64,000 nt of DNA from Nissolia schottii (taxonomy: Eukaryota > Streptophyta > Magnoliopsida > Fabales > Fabaceae), in contig QANU01084176.1 in assembly GCA_003254905.1 (NCBI GenBank), positions 124,001 to 188,000 on the forward strand, written 5' to 3'. Below are positions 35,982 to 50,300 of this stretch, piece by piece. The stretch's first letter is position 1; each line of letters starts with the position of its first letter. A program made the position numbers and the translations under genes. Under the pieces are notes generated by a model. That model saw nothing but the letters and a program-made list of their open reading frames with translations. It had not been told where the DNA came from and ran no database searches.

Positions 35982-37950
35982 ATATATTTTTATTATTTGT
36001 GTAGCCAAAAATGATATGAATTAGACTTGTATCTAATAACAAAAAATTCATAGATAAATGTAATAACAATGTATTTAAAAATACCTAGATCGATTTTTTC
36101 TAAGACCCTAGTGGAGTAAAGGGGAAGAGATGGGTGAATAAGCAATTGAGATAGTGATCACAACTCACAAGAACAAGAGAAAAGTTGTTGCAACTCTGTT
36201 GGATTTTATTACAACTGTGATTGATTTCATTGAATATTTTTAAAAAAATCATCTGAAGAATTTGTATCAGTTTTAAAAAAAAAAGTGATTAAAACTTTAA
36301 TTTTTGTTATAAAGTTAAAATGTTAAGATAAATTTTTTTTAAGTTATTGCATTTAGTTTCTTTTTAAAAATGGAAAACATATTTTTAATAAGATTAATTT
36401 GTATTCATAAATGGTGTAAAATAGTTTTACACTATCATTTATACTAACGCATAAGTAAAATTAGTTAAATTTTTCTCACTACTTAAAAAGTCTTACAAAT
36501 AATAATACATTATTGGGCTTTACATTGTTAAAGGGCATAAATTAATCTCTTTTTTAAAATCTAAATTATTTTTAAAATTATCTAAAAATACAAAAATTAT
36601 TTTTTATAATATAAAAAATAATTTTTTTTATCAAACAAGCTAAAACAAACACACCTTATACATACTTTTTATGATAAAAGTTTTAGGTGGAGAGGATAGT
36701 TTACCCTAATTCAGTCACGGTACGTCTCCATGATAACTAGTAATTATAAACGTACTTATAAATCACTCAACAACAATGAAACTTAAGATTCGAATCTAGA
36801 AGACTAATTAGGTGAATTAACTTATTAGTATCTTTTTTTACTATTATGATTTTGTTATTATTATTATTATTATTATTCTTTTTATTATTATTATTATTAT
36901 TATTTATATATGCTAATAAATTAACTGTTATAATAGGACAAAGGTTTAATTTTGTCTCTATCAAATTTTTAATGAGTCAATTTAGTCTCTAACAAAAAGA
37001 AGGTTCAAATTAGTCTCTATCATTTTTAAACGCAAGTTATTCCATTCGTGTTTAGCCACATTTTATAAATGGAGTTAAAAACATTTTTAAAAGTATAGTT
37101 AAACACGTCAAGACTAAGATAGGGGAGGAAAAGTGACAGTAATGTCATTGATGTATTTAACTACATTTTTTAAAAATGTGTAGTTAAATACATTTTTAAA
37201 AATGTGTTTAACTACACTTATAAAGTTTAATAATGAATGAACTAACTTGACATACTTTTAATTGACAGGGACTAACTTGATTTCTTTTTTGTTTAAGAAT
37301 GCATGCGTAATTGGACAAGAAGTAAATTGAAGATGGAAAAAAAGGAAGTTCCACTTTGATGCTGCAAGCAAAGAAAAGTGGTATAAATCGAATATATAAG
37401 GAGGGACTCATCCCACAATACATCTCACTAATAGTTATATGAAATGTGTCATATGATAACCTTTTTCATTCATTTATTTTTTTAAAAAAACAAACACACA
37501 CACATGATAGTTGGAAAAACTATTTAAGATGAAGTCATAGTTAGGACCAAAGTTGGTCCCTTCCCTTGAGAGAAAAATAACATTTTTAAAATACTTCTAT
37601 TTTTTATGACTCGTTGATGACATGACGTTAATGTAGTAAGGGGTGAGACCAAAATAGAGACTCTTAAAGAGACACTTAAATAAGATGTTCTAAGATATTA
37701 ATGGCGTCTACTTTTCTAGTTCATTTAGTAATGTTTACACTAATTTTTAAGAAGATATAACATTACTCTTAAATTATACAATTTATTACAATTCATAATT
37801 GATTTTGAGTAACACTAGTAACAATGTGGAAGTGAAATTTTGACTTATTAAATTAAGACATATACAAGAGGATGAGGCACAGTAGCTTACCGTGGTGCCA
37901 TACTACTGGATGCAAGCTCTGAGTTTGTTAGCACTCTAACTAAAGTAACA
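35982..37950. other. AT-rich spacer with ATT microsatellite and weak inverted repeat
   Basis: An ATT repeat lies at 36855-36904. Positions 36945-37280 have imperfect inverted ends (caatttagtctctaac against gggactaacttga) and an inner palindrome of tagttaaa(c/t)ac blocks, fitting a diverged MITE. No gene or promoter is seen in the rest. Confidence 0.4.
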
Positions 37951-37959
37951 ATGTGCAGA

Positions 37960-38560
37960 AGTTAGTGTCTTAACTTGTCTAACTAACTAAATTAATACTA
38001 ACACTAGCTAAGCACTAATACTAGCTAAGTGATTATGAACATGATATGTAATACTCTTCCTCAAGTTGGAAGATACAAGTCTAGAGTTCCCAACTTATCC
38101 AATAGAAAATGGAACCGAGCTACTAGAAGCGGTTTGGTGAGCAAATTCGCTACCAATCTTAACATGAATGAGAGTGACCAATCTAGAATTAACTCGTTCT
38201 CAAACAAAATGGCAATTGATATCGATATGTTTGGTTCGTAAAAGGTGGGGGTTAGAGGCGACATGCAGTGTAGCCTAGTTATCACACAACAACTTCACAG
38301 ACTAAATGTGCACATGAAAATCCATCATCAGTTGATGGAGCCAAACAATTTCATTGGTGGCAGTTGCCATGACCCTGTACTCAATCTCAGTAGAGGATCG
38401 AACCACTATGGTCTGCTTCTTTGACTTCTACAATTCCAATGCATCTCCTAAAAACATGCAATATCTAGTGGTTGGGCACCTAGAATATGTGCAATTACCC
38501 CAATTGGAATCAGAATATCCACTGAGTTGTAGTGTAGAACCAACTGAGAAAATGTTAGAC
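37960..38560 (-). mobile_element. Ty1/Copia fossil, RNase H end
   Basis: The minus strand shows Copia RNase H signatures (RSSTEIEYRVMA near 38385, and a LLTKPL motif near 38120). It is broken and has no open frame of family length. A related reverse-transcriptase piece in the same orientation lies at 41340-41826, so the two probably belong to one element split by a later insertion. Confidence 0.65.
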
Positions 38561-41335
38561 CCCAATATAGGGACGTGACTGGCACGCAAGGGACTAGTTC
38601 CCTCACGGAAGCCTGTAAAACATTTTTTGTAAAAACATGCATTTTATCTTAATTAAAAAGGAATAAAACCTTTATTTTTTGAATAAACATAACCGTTTTT
38701 ACATTAAACATAAATATACATGATGAAATACGCGACTGGTCCGAGGTGCCTGTATATAATTGGAGCACTCTAGACATGACTCGATTACAAAATAAAAATA
38801 AACTAACAATTCATATGGGTAGCTTCACCTCAAGGTGAACTGTTGACTCTTGGATTCTGATATTGTTACACTGACCATAAACTCCATGCGCTGCTACGCT
38901 GCTTCGTAACCTACTACTAACTTGTAATTGGAGGGGGAGGTGATGGGTGAGGGTTTCGGGTGCCCTAATCTTCATGAAATGATACATGATACATAATACA
39001 TGACACTAGGCATCATGAGCTGCTATGTCTGGGCTTTATTGCCTTCCCCTTAATCTACATGAATCTTATTCTACTTTACAATCATACAAGGTATACCAGG
39101 GTCAACATAGGTTGTTGCTAACTTACTGTTCTATCTTAGATAAACTCCCATGAAAATAGTTTTAAATACATAACATAACATGATAACGTAATCCTTATAC
39201 TGATAGCATAACATGACTTAATATCTTTAAGTGTTTTATCTTAAAAAAAATAAAGGTAGACTAATATCTCATGCTTAGGGAGGTTTTTAGGTAAGAGAGG
39301 TGCGCCAAAACGGACATTTTCAGTACTAAGTCTTGTGCTTAGTTAGAACATTTCCTTAACATAAGTCTTCTCCCACTAGAATCTTTCATTATTCATGATA
39401 TTTTATTGAGGGTTTAACTAAACAATATAAATATTTATATCGCTTAATACTAATCATACACACACAACATGAACATTTTTAATGCAGTAAAATACATGGT
39501 CTCATGTGGTTCTAAAATAGTATCATGATTTCTAAAATAGTTTTATAAATGGCTTAATTAAGTTTTTTGTTCCTATAAAATTTCAAAAATTGTTTTTAGT
39601 CCATGTGTAAAATTTTTGGTCCCTGTAAAATTTTGAAATTTGCTTTTAGTCCCTCCGTCTGGCTGGGGTTAACGGCGCTGACGTGGCCATTAACGGCGCT
39701 GACATGGTCGTGCCATATGGCATGCCACGTGGTACGCTGCATCAGCACCAATAACCCCAGCCAGACAGAGGGACTAAAAACAAACATTAAAATTTTACAG
39801 GGACTAAAAACAAACTTTGAAATTTTACAGGGACTAAAAACTAAATTTTATTTAAATATTTTTTTTGTGCCTATCAAAGGGTAAAACCAACATCAAACAA
39901 TTTTTTTATTTTATATTTATTTTAAATAATTTTAACTAAAATTATTTAAATAATTTTAATCACATATTTAATAATTTAAATAATTTAAAATAATTTTGAC
40001 ATTTTTTTTATTAATATGAACATGATTTAGTAGTTTAAATTAATTAAAATTTGTTAAAATAATTATATATACTTTTTTTACTTGATATTAGTTAGTATAA
40101 ATATTAAACATATATTTGAAACATTGTGATAATATACAAAGAAGATTACATAAGTATTGAGTAGGAGTATGTTAAATTATTAAATATTAAATATGTGATT
40201 TAAAATTATTTAAATTATTAAATATGCGATTAAAATTATTTAAATAATTTTAGTTAAAATTATTTAAAATAAATATAAAACAAAAAAATTGTTTGATGTT
40301 AGTTTTACCCTTTCATAGGCACAAATAAATTATTTAAATAAAATTTAGTTTTTAGCCCCTGTAAAATTTCAAAGTTTGTTTTTAGTCCCTGTAAAATTTT
40401 AATGTTTGTTTTTAGGCCCTTTGTCTGGCTGGGGTTAATGGTGCTGACACGGCGTACCACGTCGCATAATTATGCTACGTGGCATGCTATGTGGCACGGC
40501 CACGTCAACGCTGTTACAGCCACGTAAGCGCCGTTAACCCCAGCTAGACAGAGGGACTAAAAACAAACTTTGAAATTTTACAGGAACTAAAAATTTTACA
40601 CAGCGACTAAAAACAAATTTTGAAATTTTACAGGGATTAAAAACTTAATTAAGTCTTCATAAATACTTACTTCATAAATAAAGAGTTTCTAAATAAATAA
40701 TCATGACAAAATAACTAATAAAAGAATAACTAACTTCATAACTACATAAATAAAATAATAAATTCTACTTCCTAGGATTTTATAAAATATGAATAAAGAA
40801 AATAATGTTAAAATAAATAAATAAACTTTAAAAATAAATATATGATATAAAATAGACCGTGAAGAAAAGTCACTTATCTTAACATGACTGACCGCTAAGG
40901 AGCACTACGTTGGGAGCTCCTGACACCCTATGTAGAGGCACTACTTCCTCACAAACGGAAGACGATAGAGAAAAAAGAAATAAAATTATAATTAGAGCGA
41001 AAAAAAGTCTTACAAAAGTGTGATATCTCAAGCTTTGGAGTGAGTTAGCAAGTATATACACCCATGCTAAACGTCTATATATAAGAGGAGGAGGAGACCC
41101 CTTCTATAACTGCAAACGATGTAGGACTAATTCCCTGACGTGCTGTAGGGCGCCTAACACGTCGTGCTGCTACAGCTCGTCCAACGTGCTACAGCATGTT
41201 GGCTTTGCTATCTCGTGTCTCACGCGAGATGAGCTCCACGTCTCGCGCGAGACATTCCTTCTCCTTTTTTTTGTTGCTTCTCTTCTAAGGGTCATTACAA
41301 AAAAGAAGGCCTCGACCAGAGTTAAACTTAAGGTA
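38560..41335. mobile_element. LTR-like insertion splitting the Copia fossil, itself hit by a Mutator-like element
   Basis: About 2.8 kb of sequence unrelated to Copia lies between the two Copia pieces. It begins near tgttagaccccaatatag and ends near taaggtatcaaagc, which resembles a primer-site sequence just inside an LTR. Subtracting the Mutator-like element at 39551-40655 leaves about 1.7 kb, a plausible size for a plant LTR. No coding region is recognised. Ends are approximate and the call is tentative. Confidence 0.35.
39551..40655. mobile_element. Non-autonomous Mutator-like element with arms of several hundred bp
   Basis: The ends are ggcttaattaag and cttaattaagtc, inverted copies with one mismatch. 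The arms are inverted over at least 340 bp, with the 'gtccctgtaaaatttt' block repeated in each. Within each arm a GC-rich foldback (ctggctggggttaacgg against ccgttaaccccagc) forms a smaller palindrome. Flanks tttataaat (39542-39550) and ttcataaat (40656-40664) give a 9-bp target duplication with one mismatch. No transposase is present. Confidence 0.78.
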
Positions 41336-41339
41336 TCAA

Positions 41340-42020
41340 AGCAAACAATGCATAGTATTCAAGTGAATGTCAGTTGACTTAGCGACAAATTGACTGAGTT
41401 TTTTCATTGCATAAGCAATATTCGGCCTTGAAATTGTCAAGTAGGATAATCTACCAAGGAGTCTCTTGTAGGAAATGTCATCCTCTAAAGGGATCCCATC
41501 ATCAATGCTAAGTTTGCTATTTGGATCCATGGACAAAGAAAAAGTTTTACTGCTTAAGTAACTTGTATCATGAAGAAGGCTAAGAGTATATTTTCTCTGG
41601 TTCAAGGTACCCTTGATAGATCAAGCTATCTCTTAAGACCAAGGAAAAAATCTCAGTACACCAAGATCCTTGAGCTTAAAAGAATATTGTAATTTTTCTT
41701 TTACTACTTGTAGAACAATAGTAGAGGGTCAAATCAAGATAATATCATCCACATACACTAAGATGATGACAAGGGAAGCATCTTTAACCTTTGTGAAGAG
41801 AGAGTCATTCTTGAACTGAATAAGGGTTCGAAACAATTTCAACTTGATGTCAACAACGCTTTCTTAAATGGTGATCTATTTGAGAAAGTCAACATGTCTC
41901 TTCCACTTGGTTACAAACCATCTTAGTCAAGTCCTAAGGGGGGAGAAGCAAGTTTGTAGGTTGAATAAATCCATATATAGGCTTAAACAACCATCACAAC
42001 AATGTTTGCAGGGTAAAATA
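41340..42020. mobile_element. Ty1/Copia fossil, reverse-transcriptase parts in opposite orientations
   Basis: On the minus strand, 41340-41826 shows Copia signatures (LNQRKYTL-like, LSYLTISRPNIAYA, and a YVDDIIL-like motif near 41740). Positions 41826-42020 carry an adjoining Copia segment (FQLDVNNAFLNGDL-like) on the plus strand. The pieces are broken and rearranged, so this is an old fossil. Confidence 0.65.
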
Positions 42021-43218
42021 AATATAAATATAGAATCTTTTAGTGTTTTTTCTTTTACCAAACTAAACCTTATTTAGCTTAGAGTAAAATAAATATAAAT
42101 ATAGATTCTCTCACATAAGGTGAGCATATACACACACCAAATTATTGAAAGTACATTTTTTTTAGTATTTGTTTATTAATCAGTATTAATATTTTTTTAA
42201 AATTTTTAACTTTAATTATTTAATATTTTTACTAAGACTATTTAATCCTTATTTAATAATTTTAAAATATAAATTCAATTTCAAAAAACATTTAATAACA
42301 TTCCTATTAACATTATTTATCTCAAGATTGTGGACATTAAGTTAATTAATATAAAAACTAAACTCTAATGAAATTGTTAAACAAAATTAATAAATGAATA
42401 AAATGCACTACCATTCACGTATTACAAAGAATAGTGATTCACATATTATAAGAAACATAAAGTTCTACAAATATAAGGTGACTAAATAAAAGCATTCACG
42501 TATTCTAAAAAATAATTATTCACATATTATAAAAAGCACAAATCTCTACAAAAATAGGATGACTACATGAAATCATGATAACAAAATAGCATTTTTGAGA
42601 ATTTATTTTAATTATATTTTTAAAAAATATCTATATGATATACAATTAGTATGACCCATATTGAGATATTACAAAATAAATTTTGATTATAAATTAAATT
42701 GATTTCACTCTTATAAACTAATGCATACATTTTTTTCCTTAGGTTTTTAGATGTTTCTTTTGATAAAAGTAATTTTTTATTTTAAATAATATAAGCAAAC
42801 ATTCCAAGAAGTACTTATTGAGAATTTTTTGTTTCTTTTAATTGAATTCATATTTCTGAAACCTAAACAAAGTAGTTGATTAATTGCTAGTTACATAGCT
42901 ATAACTTGTGGAAATTAACTACATCTTTTTTTATTACTTTATTGCCCTGGCAGCCATGCACTTGCGGATAATCGCCATACACAACCCAATACAAAACCAC
43001 CGTTTCACCACCATTTCCATCCTCTTATAAACAAATTGAAAGATTGGAGACTATGATTTTTTTTTTTCTTTTCCTTTTCTAAAAAGTAACCTTGTAATTT
43101 TAAAAATATTCGAAGGTAAAGAAGATATGTGTCTACTTACAAATTACAAGAGCCAAGTGTAATATTAATATACTTTAGCAAATGATGGTGTAATTTATAT
43201 TATTATATATATATATTT

Positions 43219-43690
43219 GACTAAAATACTTTTTTAATCTTTTAATTATACTTATTTATTCACTTTGGTCCTATATTTTTTTATAAGTTCAATTTGATCA
43301 TCTATTTATAAATCTCAGGTCTATTTGTCCTCATATTAATCCCTTAATTCTTTTACTAATAAACAATGCTAACATGACCATTAAATGGTCAAAAAGACAT
43401 AATTTTGACACAAAAAGGCAAATTTTTCGTCTTAAGATTTTGTCATTAATTTTGGATAAAGAAAAAAAAATAGTTTTTTTTTTCAAAACGACCTTTTAAC
43501 TTTTTTAATGGTCACTTTAACGTTGTTAACCGTCACATCAACATTGTTCATAGAAGAATTAAAATATTAATAAAATACTAAAACGACTAACAATTTACAA
43601 ATAAAGAATTAAATATAACTTTAAGAAAAAAATAGAACTAAATTGAATAAGTATGAATATAATTAAATGACAAAAAAAAGTATTTTACCC
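43219..43690. mobile_element. MITE-like element of about 470 bp
   Basis: Left end gactaaaatactttttt and right end aaaagtattttaccc are inverted relatives. The similarity continues for at least 60 bp (tttaattatacttatt against its inverse, then 'ggtcctat' against 'atagaact'). The target duplication is not clear. No coding capacity. Confidence 0.5.
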
Positions 43691-44212
43691 TATCTTCTTT
43701 AAATTTCATATGATTAACTAGAAAAATTCAATCTATCACATCCTAAGGGTTGGTGTTAGTCCGAGGGGGGGGGGGTTGTGGCGTGCCGTATGAAATGCAA
43801 ATTGCAACCAAAGTATTTGAGAGGCGAGTCCAGTCAAATTTGGCTGTCTCCCAAATGCAACTGCCATTTGCCGAGACAGACTCAACACAGTGCATGATAT
43901 GATATATTGGCGATAAAAACGGCAACGACAACATCTCCGACAAGTATTATCTCATCTCGTTCCAATCACATCATACACACAAATACAGTGTGAGACGTAC
44001 GAAAACATAAAACCCTCTCCAAATAAATTTTGAAACTATTTATGTATCTACCTCACTTGACTTTTAAGTCTGAATATTTCAATACTTCTTCCCTGTTTGT
44101 GCTTTACTTCGACTTAATGTACATTCAAAGAATGAAGAATATCTCATGGTGATCATTAAAAGAATAAGACAATTTCGAAAACAATATTGGCTATCAAGTC
44201 GTGTATTAAATT

Positions 44213-44395
44213 TATGAAATTTTTTTTGTATGCTCTTAAAACATACTTAATGTGTATTTCAAGAGCATAATTTATTATTAATTTCGATTTATGATGCTTG
44301 AAAAAGCATATAAAAACTATAAAGTAAATAGTAAATAATGTTATTAGAACACGCATTAAATGTACTCTAAAAACATACAAGAACTTCTCTGAATT
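44213..44395. mobile_element. Small foldback MITE of about 180 bp
   Basis: The left arm (ttgtatgctcttaaaacata, tacttaatgtgtattt) is inverted in the right arm (acgcattaaatgtac, aaaacatacaa). The two arms cover nearly the whole element. Target duplication not identified. Confidence 0.5.
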
Positions 44396-47324
44396 AATGG
44401 GTGATTTGATGTGGTTGCAATTTTGAAACTTTTAATGATTCTAGGCGTAAAGAAACTCACTGCATAAAAAAAACTAATGAATCCCAGTAAATCATATACC
44501 TTATATTATATAATTAAGCGAAAAAAGAAAACGGAAGAGAACAAATGGTCTGTAATCTGTACCAAACCAAACAAATAAGTATTGAGTTGAGTCAATTTAG
44601 CAGCAACATGTTTTTAGTTAATGGTTAATCAAGTAACACAAGTAGTTGAAGCATGTAACTGTTATCCGTTGCGTTATTTTGTTGACCTGGTATTTGAGTT
44701 TCTTTCGCGTTGAACATTCCTTCTTAAATTGGTTTTTTTCAATCCTCTCGAGAGAAAAAAAATTGGATTTTTCAATAACTCTCCAAATCCCAAGTTTCTT
44801 TCAAAGGGAGTGTGCCCTCGCCAGTTTCCATGGGCTTGGAAATCGTTCTCCAATTGTGTTCGTTCCTCATGCGACTTGGTGCCTCAGAGACTGAGAGTCG
44901 GTTGATTAATCGTATGATTATGATTTATGTAAAGAATATTAATGTTTGATTAATTCAAATAATTTAACACTAATTTTATTTAAGTAAAGGTCTCAACTTT
45001 AAGTTTTATTCATGTTGTGAGTCAACTAACTCGAATTAAATTAATTATAACTGAGTTGACTCTAGATAACAGTTGCCTAAAAAAAAAAGTTATGTAAAGG
45101 ATTTTGTTATACGAGACACACAACATTCCTCCTCGATTTTGATCCTTCTCTACATGGACGAATTGTCGACATAAAAAGTAAACATTTATCAATAATTTAT
45201 AGGTGAGATTTACCTTTTACATATACGTATATGGCTACAGGAAGGTTTTGCTAGATAATTTTTTATTTGGGCAACTTGCTAGATAATGTTGGTGGAACTC
45301 ATTGATGCCCAGTGTTGCTTTGTAGTTTGGAGCTTTGCCTCTGTATTTTTGGTAGATAATTGTTTTTGGCTATAGGAAGGGGATTTTTAAAGGCAGTAAT
45401 GTTATTTTGACACTAAATGTGTTCAAACACTATATACACGGTATATGAGAGAGAAAAAATATAAAATTATTGTATTTAGTATAATGAGTAATATCTCTGA
45501 TGCAACCGGCATTAACGCGTATGCATATGACATTAACATCCGTGTACGTGGTATCAATGCATGTTAAGATAATATTAATGTAATTATTTTTCAATCTTTT
45601 GAACACATTCTTTCCACCAAATCACATTTTCTCTTCATCATGTGATATTGTCTCCTGTTAGAGCAGACTCTCTTTCATATTCTCTCACTCTCTCACTTCT
45701 GTGTACTAACATAATAGAACTAGATATCAACATCAAATGTCTTTTTCTCTCTCTAGCGTCAAGCTTATTCACCACATGTGTATCAACTAATAAAAATCGA
45801 CATCAATGTAATAGTGATAGGTATCAACATAATAACATAATAAAAATATGTATCAATAAATTATAAATGTATATCAATGCTTATAAAATTTTCTTTTTAA
45901 AAAATTTTGCATTTAAAAAAATGCCGATACATTTTTTTATGTTGATATTTATTTTCGTTGTGTTGATATTTATGACTATTATGTTAATCCTTATTTTTAT
46001 AATGCTGATGTTCACATGTTTTAGAGATGGAGAGCAAGAGAGAATATGTGATTTGATGAAGAGGAGGGGATAAAAATGATTGGATTTTTTTAGTAGGTGT
46101 AATGTTATTTGTACACCATATTTGGTGTAGAGACCAAGTTTCCTGTCTCATGTATGATGAGATTTATTTTTGTTTTATTATAAATTATGGTCCCCAATAA
46201 ATGTCAATGTCGTAGTATTTAGAATGTTTAAATATTTTAGTGTGAAAATAGCATTTTTGAAAGGCGGAGGGATGATCAAACCAATTCCCTCGTGAAAATG
46301 GCAAGATAACTTAATTTGACAATTTCACTCACTGTTGTAAAATTTACTACTACTATAAACCCCACATATAGACAATCACACTCACAAGTGTAGAATTTAC
46401 TACTATAAACTCCACACCCATGCGAATGAGGATATTTAAGAATGGTGAAATTGAGTTGTCATTACAGCAAAACTCATTCCCTCATACAGCCAACAAATCA
46501 ACCATAAACCATTACAGCTAGGGATTAACATACTTGCATGGGTTTGACCCTAAAAAATTTAAACGTTGGCTTCCAAAAACAAAAAAGAAAATATCAAATG
46601 ATGCTGACATACTGTTCGGGCCTGTGTTGTTGTCTTCGTATCTTTTGTTGTTTTATACAAAGGGTTGTTTGCAAAATACGTTCATGATATCATCAGTTAG
46701 TTTACAGATTGGATACCTTTTACTGATTTGTTTGTGTGTTCTAGGGTCATGCAAGAGGCGCCGACTTTTGCATATACAAATATATGACAACCTCGAGAAC
46801 AAGTCAGAGGGTAGGTAAAATAATATGATAATATAGAATATAATCAGGATTTGGCTAGCAAGCACTAGTTCATAAATCAAAAGTTTTCGAAAACTTTTAA
46901 TTGAAAAAAAAAAAACGACTTTTAAAAACTTCCAAAAGTTTATACTTTTGAAACTGATTAGCAAAAACTCTGCAAATAAATTATATAACCATATTTTTGC
47001 ATAATTTTACCTCTTATTCTGTACAGAACATTCCGCATAAATTCAAAATTTGTCTAACACTGATTGCATGTACATGATAGAGATATATCAACTGATACAT
47101 TGTAATACTTGAAAAGATTTATGATGCTAATTCTATATTATATATCATCAGGGTAAAACCATGGTAATTTCTGACCTCTTATGAAACCCATGTAATCTAT
47201 GCGAAAAAGCCAGGGGAGCCTTCTCTCAGAATTGCTTGAGCTTTTAGAACATTTATGATGTGGTTTGATACAAGCTCGGCTCTTCAGGCGCTTAACTTTC
47301 TCCAATCAGAAATTCAATGTCCAA

Positions 47325-50300
47325 TCACTTCTCTGGCTGAAACATAGTGTATGTTGAACTGGTCTCAGTCTTTGTAACCTGCACTTCAAGCCAAGTTTTT
47401 CTCGGTTAGGTGAACCTACAAGAATGGCTGAAATAATTTTTCTCTTTCCGAAGGGAAGATTATATCAATTCTTTCGTGTAACTGATGGTTTTGAACAACT
47501 CTTGTGCCTGCCACCTTTATTATAGTCAGATAAAGTTTTATTGCCAGAGGCTGTTTTCCTCTATAAATTGTTGAATGATAATTAGAAAAATATTGGCAAC
47601 CAATCTCCAGTTAAGTAACGGAATTCTTAAAATAGTAAGTGATGTATAAAAAATTACAACTATCTGGCCATGTAATTTTAGACTTCATCTACAGTCTAGG
47701 AACCATTTGTACGAAGTTTAGAAACAAAGAAAAAACTTAACAGCAAATAATATTTTGCTTAAAATTGCATTCATTGTATTGATCCAAGACAGATCAAATT
47801 AAAATTTCTGATTCTACCTTGTTGGCTGACTTAATAGCTTGGGAAAACAAGTCACTATATACATGTAATCATCTAACTCGCAACAAATTATACTATGGTA
47901 ATAAACAAAAAATTGGAGTTTAATGATTTGAATTCAAACATAGTTCATGACAGGACACCCATTGAACTTTTTAGCCAGTACCTATCAAGTTTTCATGAAA
48001 TTTCATCTTCAAAAAGCATGTAAATCACAATAGCAATTAGACCAACCTCAGCTGTGCGAGGAAGGCCAGCAGGGAGAATAGGAACAAGAGATGTCCAGAG
48101 AACAGGATCTACCAATGGATCAACAGTATTGTAGGCTGTCAAAAGCGGTGCAGACAAGAATGGAGTCAATGGGCAAACATTTCTCTGAAGAGACAATGTC
48201 CCACCCATTTCCATTGCAACATCGAGTCGATCATTGCCACCATCATTGTTTGAAGATTTCTCAACTGCTTTGCCATGATCCAACTTATTGACTGTATTTT
48301 TGTTTTCATTCTCATCATTATCTGTATTAGTCTCTCTTTTAGCTGCTTTCTCTTGCAAGCTCTTGTAAGCAGCAGATTGCAACAAAATACTTAAGGCAGA
48401 GCCTGAAGAACTCTTATGTTTTTTCTCGTTGTGCGGTCTGCCCAACTCTGGCATCTGGTATGGTTCGGTAGGTTGGACTTTCTGTTCCAATGTTTTAAGT
48501 TCACTGCAAATATCTCCAGCAGACCCATGTTTCTTTTCTTCTGATAATCTTGTTCCACCTTCAGGTTGTCGACCTTTATTAGAAGCCCACCACTTGATGT
48601 GACTTGTTAAATCAATCTTTCTTTCTATGCAGAAACCACTTACATATTCACTTTCTGCTGCTGAATCATCACCTGTACCATCAACGTTGAAAATTAGTGA
48701 GGTAGATGATAGCGATGTTGCAGATAAAACAGATGGAATAAATTGAATACTTTCCTTTTCTTTTCAATAGCCAAAGGAGGTCCCCAAATGAATATGATTT
48801 TACATAACAGTGGTCAATACAAGATTAGCTTGAACCTATAATTGATTAGAGACATACCATACTGCATACCATGGAAGTAATCAGATCCAGCCATATGACC
48901 ATATGATGGCTCCCATCGACTAAATTTTTACCACCACATGCAAAATCAAACAGTGTTAAAGTTAACAATCATGCCCAAGTCCGAATCTATATATTGGATG
49001 ACAACTACATCAGACCATAAAGAAGTTAAGATGTGTGGCAGAGCAGAGAAACAAAGTCTGCTGATAAATGAAGGACCAGGCCTACACACATACCCACACA
49101 AAATTCGAAATATGAATATAGCTAAAATGTTAACTGTCAGACAAACTCAGTACACATGCCTTGGATTTCAAGAGAAACATCAAATTACTATTCCAGTTTA
49201 ATTGAGGCATAAATAATACTATGAACCTCTCGCTACTTATGTGTAACCTTTGAAGTGATTTCTTCCTCCCCAAAACTTCTTGAAGAAAAATAGCTATCCA
49301 CAAGTCTAACACCATTAATATTAGGCAGCAAGGAGAATTATGAACCAAAACGTGTGCCAAAAAGCTTAGAAACAGACTTCCATAGCAAAACCAAGGTAAT
49401 AGCTTTCTAAATGACCAAGAATGCACATAGACAAAAGATATAAATCTGTTTCTGTATGAATATTTATTATATGCATTTGGTAAAATTTTGATGTTTGCAC
49501 ACCTGGATAGTGCACGATATTTTGATAATCCTCTTGAAAAACCACTGCTCTTCCTGCAAAAAGAGACACAGGTAAGCAAGAAGCAGTATGATAACATGTT
49601 AAAAATATTTTGGTGAAGTTGTTCAGCACCGCCGTAAAGATGCAAGGTATTCCTCCCGGGAAACATTCTGCATTTCTTCAAGATCTCTTGTATAATCAGT
49701 CACCTGAAGCAAACGGATCAAACTTACTACAAAAATCACTGTATGTACCAGAAGAGAATAGCAGCTTATGCCCTTTTCCTATCACATAGCACTGGATTTA
49801 TAGTGTCAAAAGTCAAAAACTGGTTGCCAACAAAATATCTCCGTATTATACAACGGATATCTTAGGCAAAGAAAGCATTGTCGATACTATACTCAGTAGT
49901 TGACATGCAAAAATGGAGCTGACGTTAGAGTCACCAACTCCCACTAATATAGGGCTCAGTTCTAACTTCAAATTTATGCTATCTCCAAAGCATTTTTTGA
50001 TATCAAAAATATGAAGCAGGGAAAAGTAAGCACACATCATTTTCATTTAGGAATAGTAGAACAATAAGCACAAAACAATGCATTGTCCTTCAAATATATA
50101 TAATCATCCAAGCAATTATCTTACGGGAAAGTTAATGAGAGTCCCAGGTCCCCAATATTTCAGAGCAGCAAGGTCGTATGCTCTGGCTGCCGCCTCCTCA
50201 TCATCATAGGCCCCTGTTGAAAACCCATCAGCAACAAACAACATTACAAACGATGAGGCGAGTGCATCCAAAAGCAGAAGAAGAAAACCAATGAACAAGA

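Larger units (their letters stand above)
42021..47324. other. AT-rich spacer upstream of the AP2 gene's 3' end, no gene seen
   Basis: Apart from the two MITE-like elements at 43219-43690 and 44213-44395, I see no gene. A short imperfect direct repeat lies at 46325-46430 (aatttactactataaa blocks). Positions 45500-46070 are rich in repeated 'tatcaacat' and 'gttgatattta' words without a defined unit. The part just below 47325 is the likely 3' untranslated region of the AP2 gene. Confidence 0.5.
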
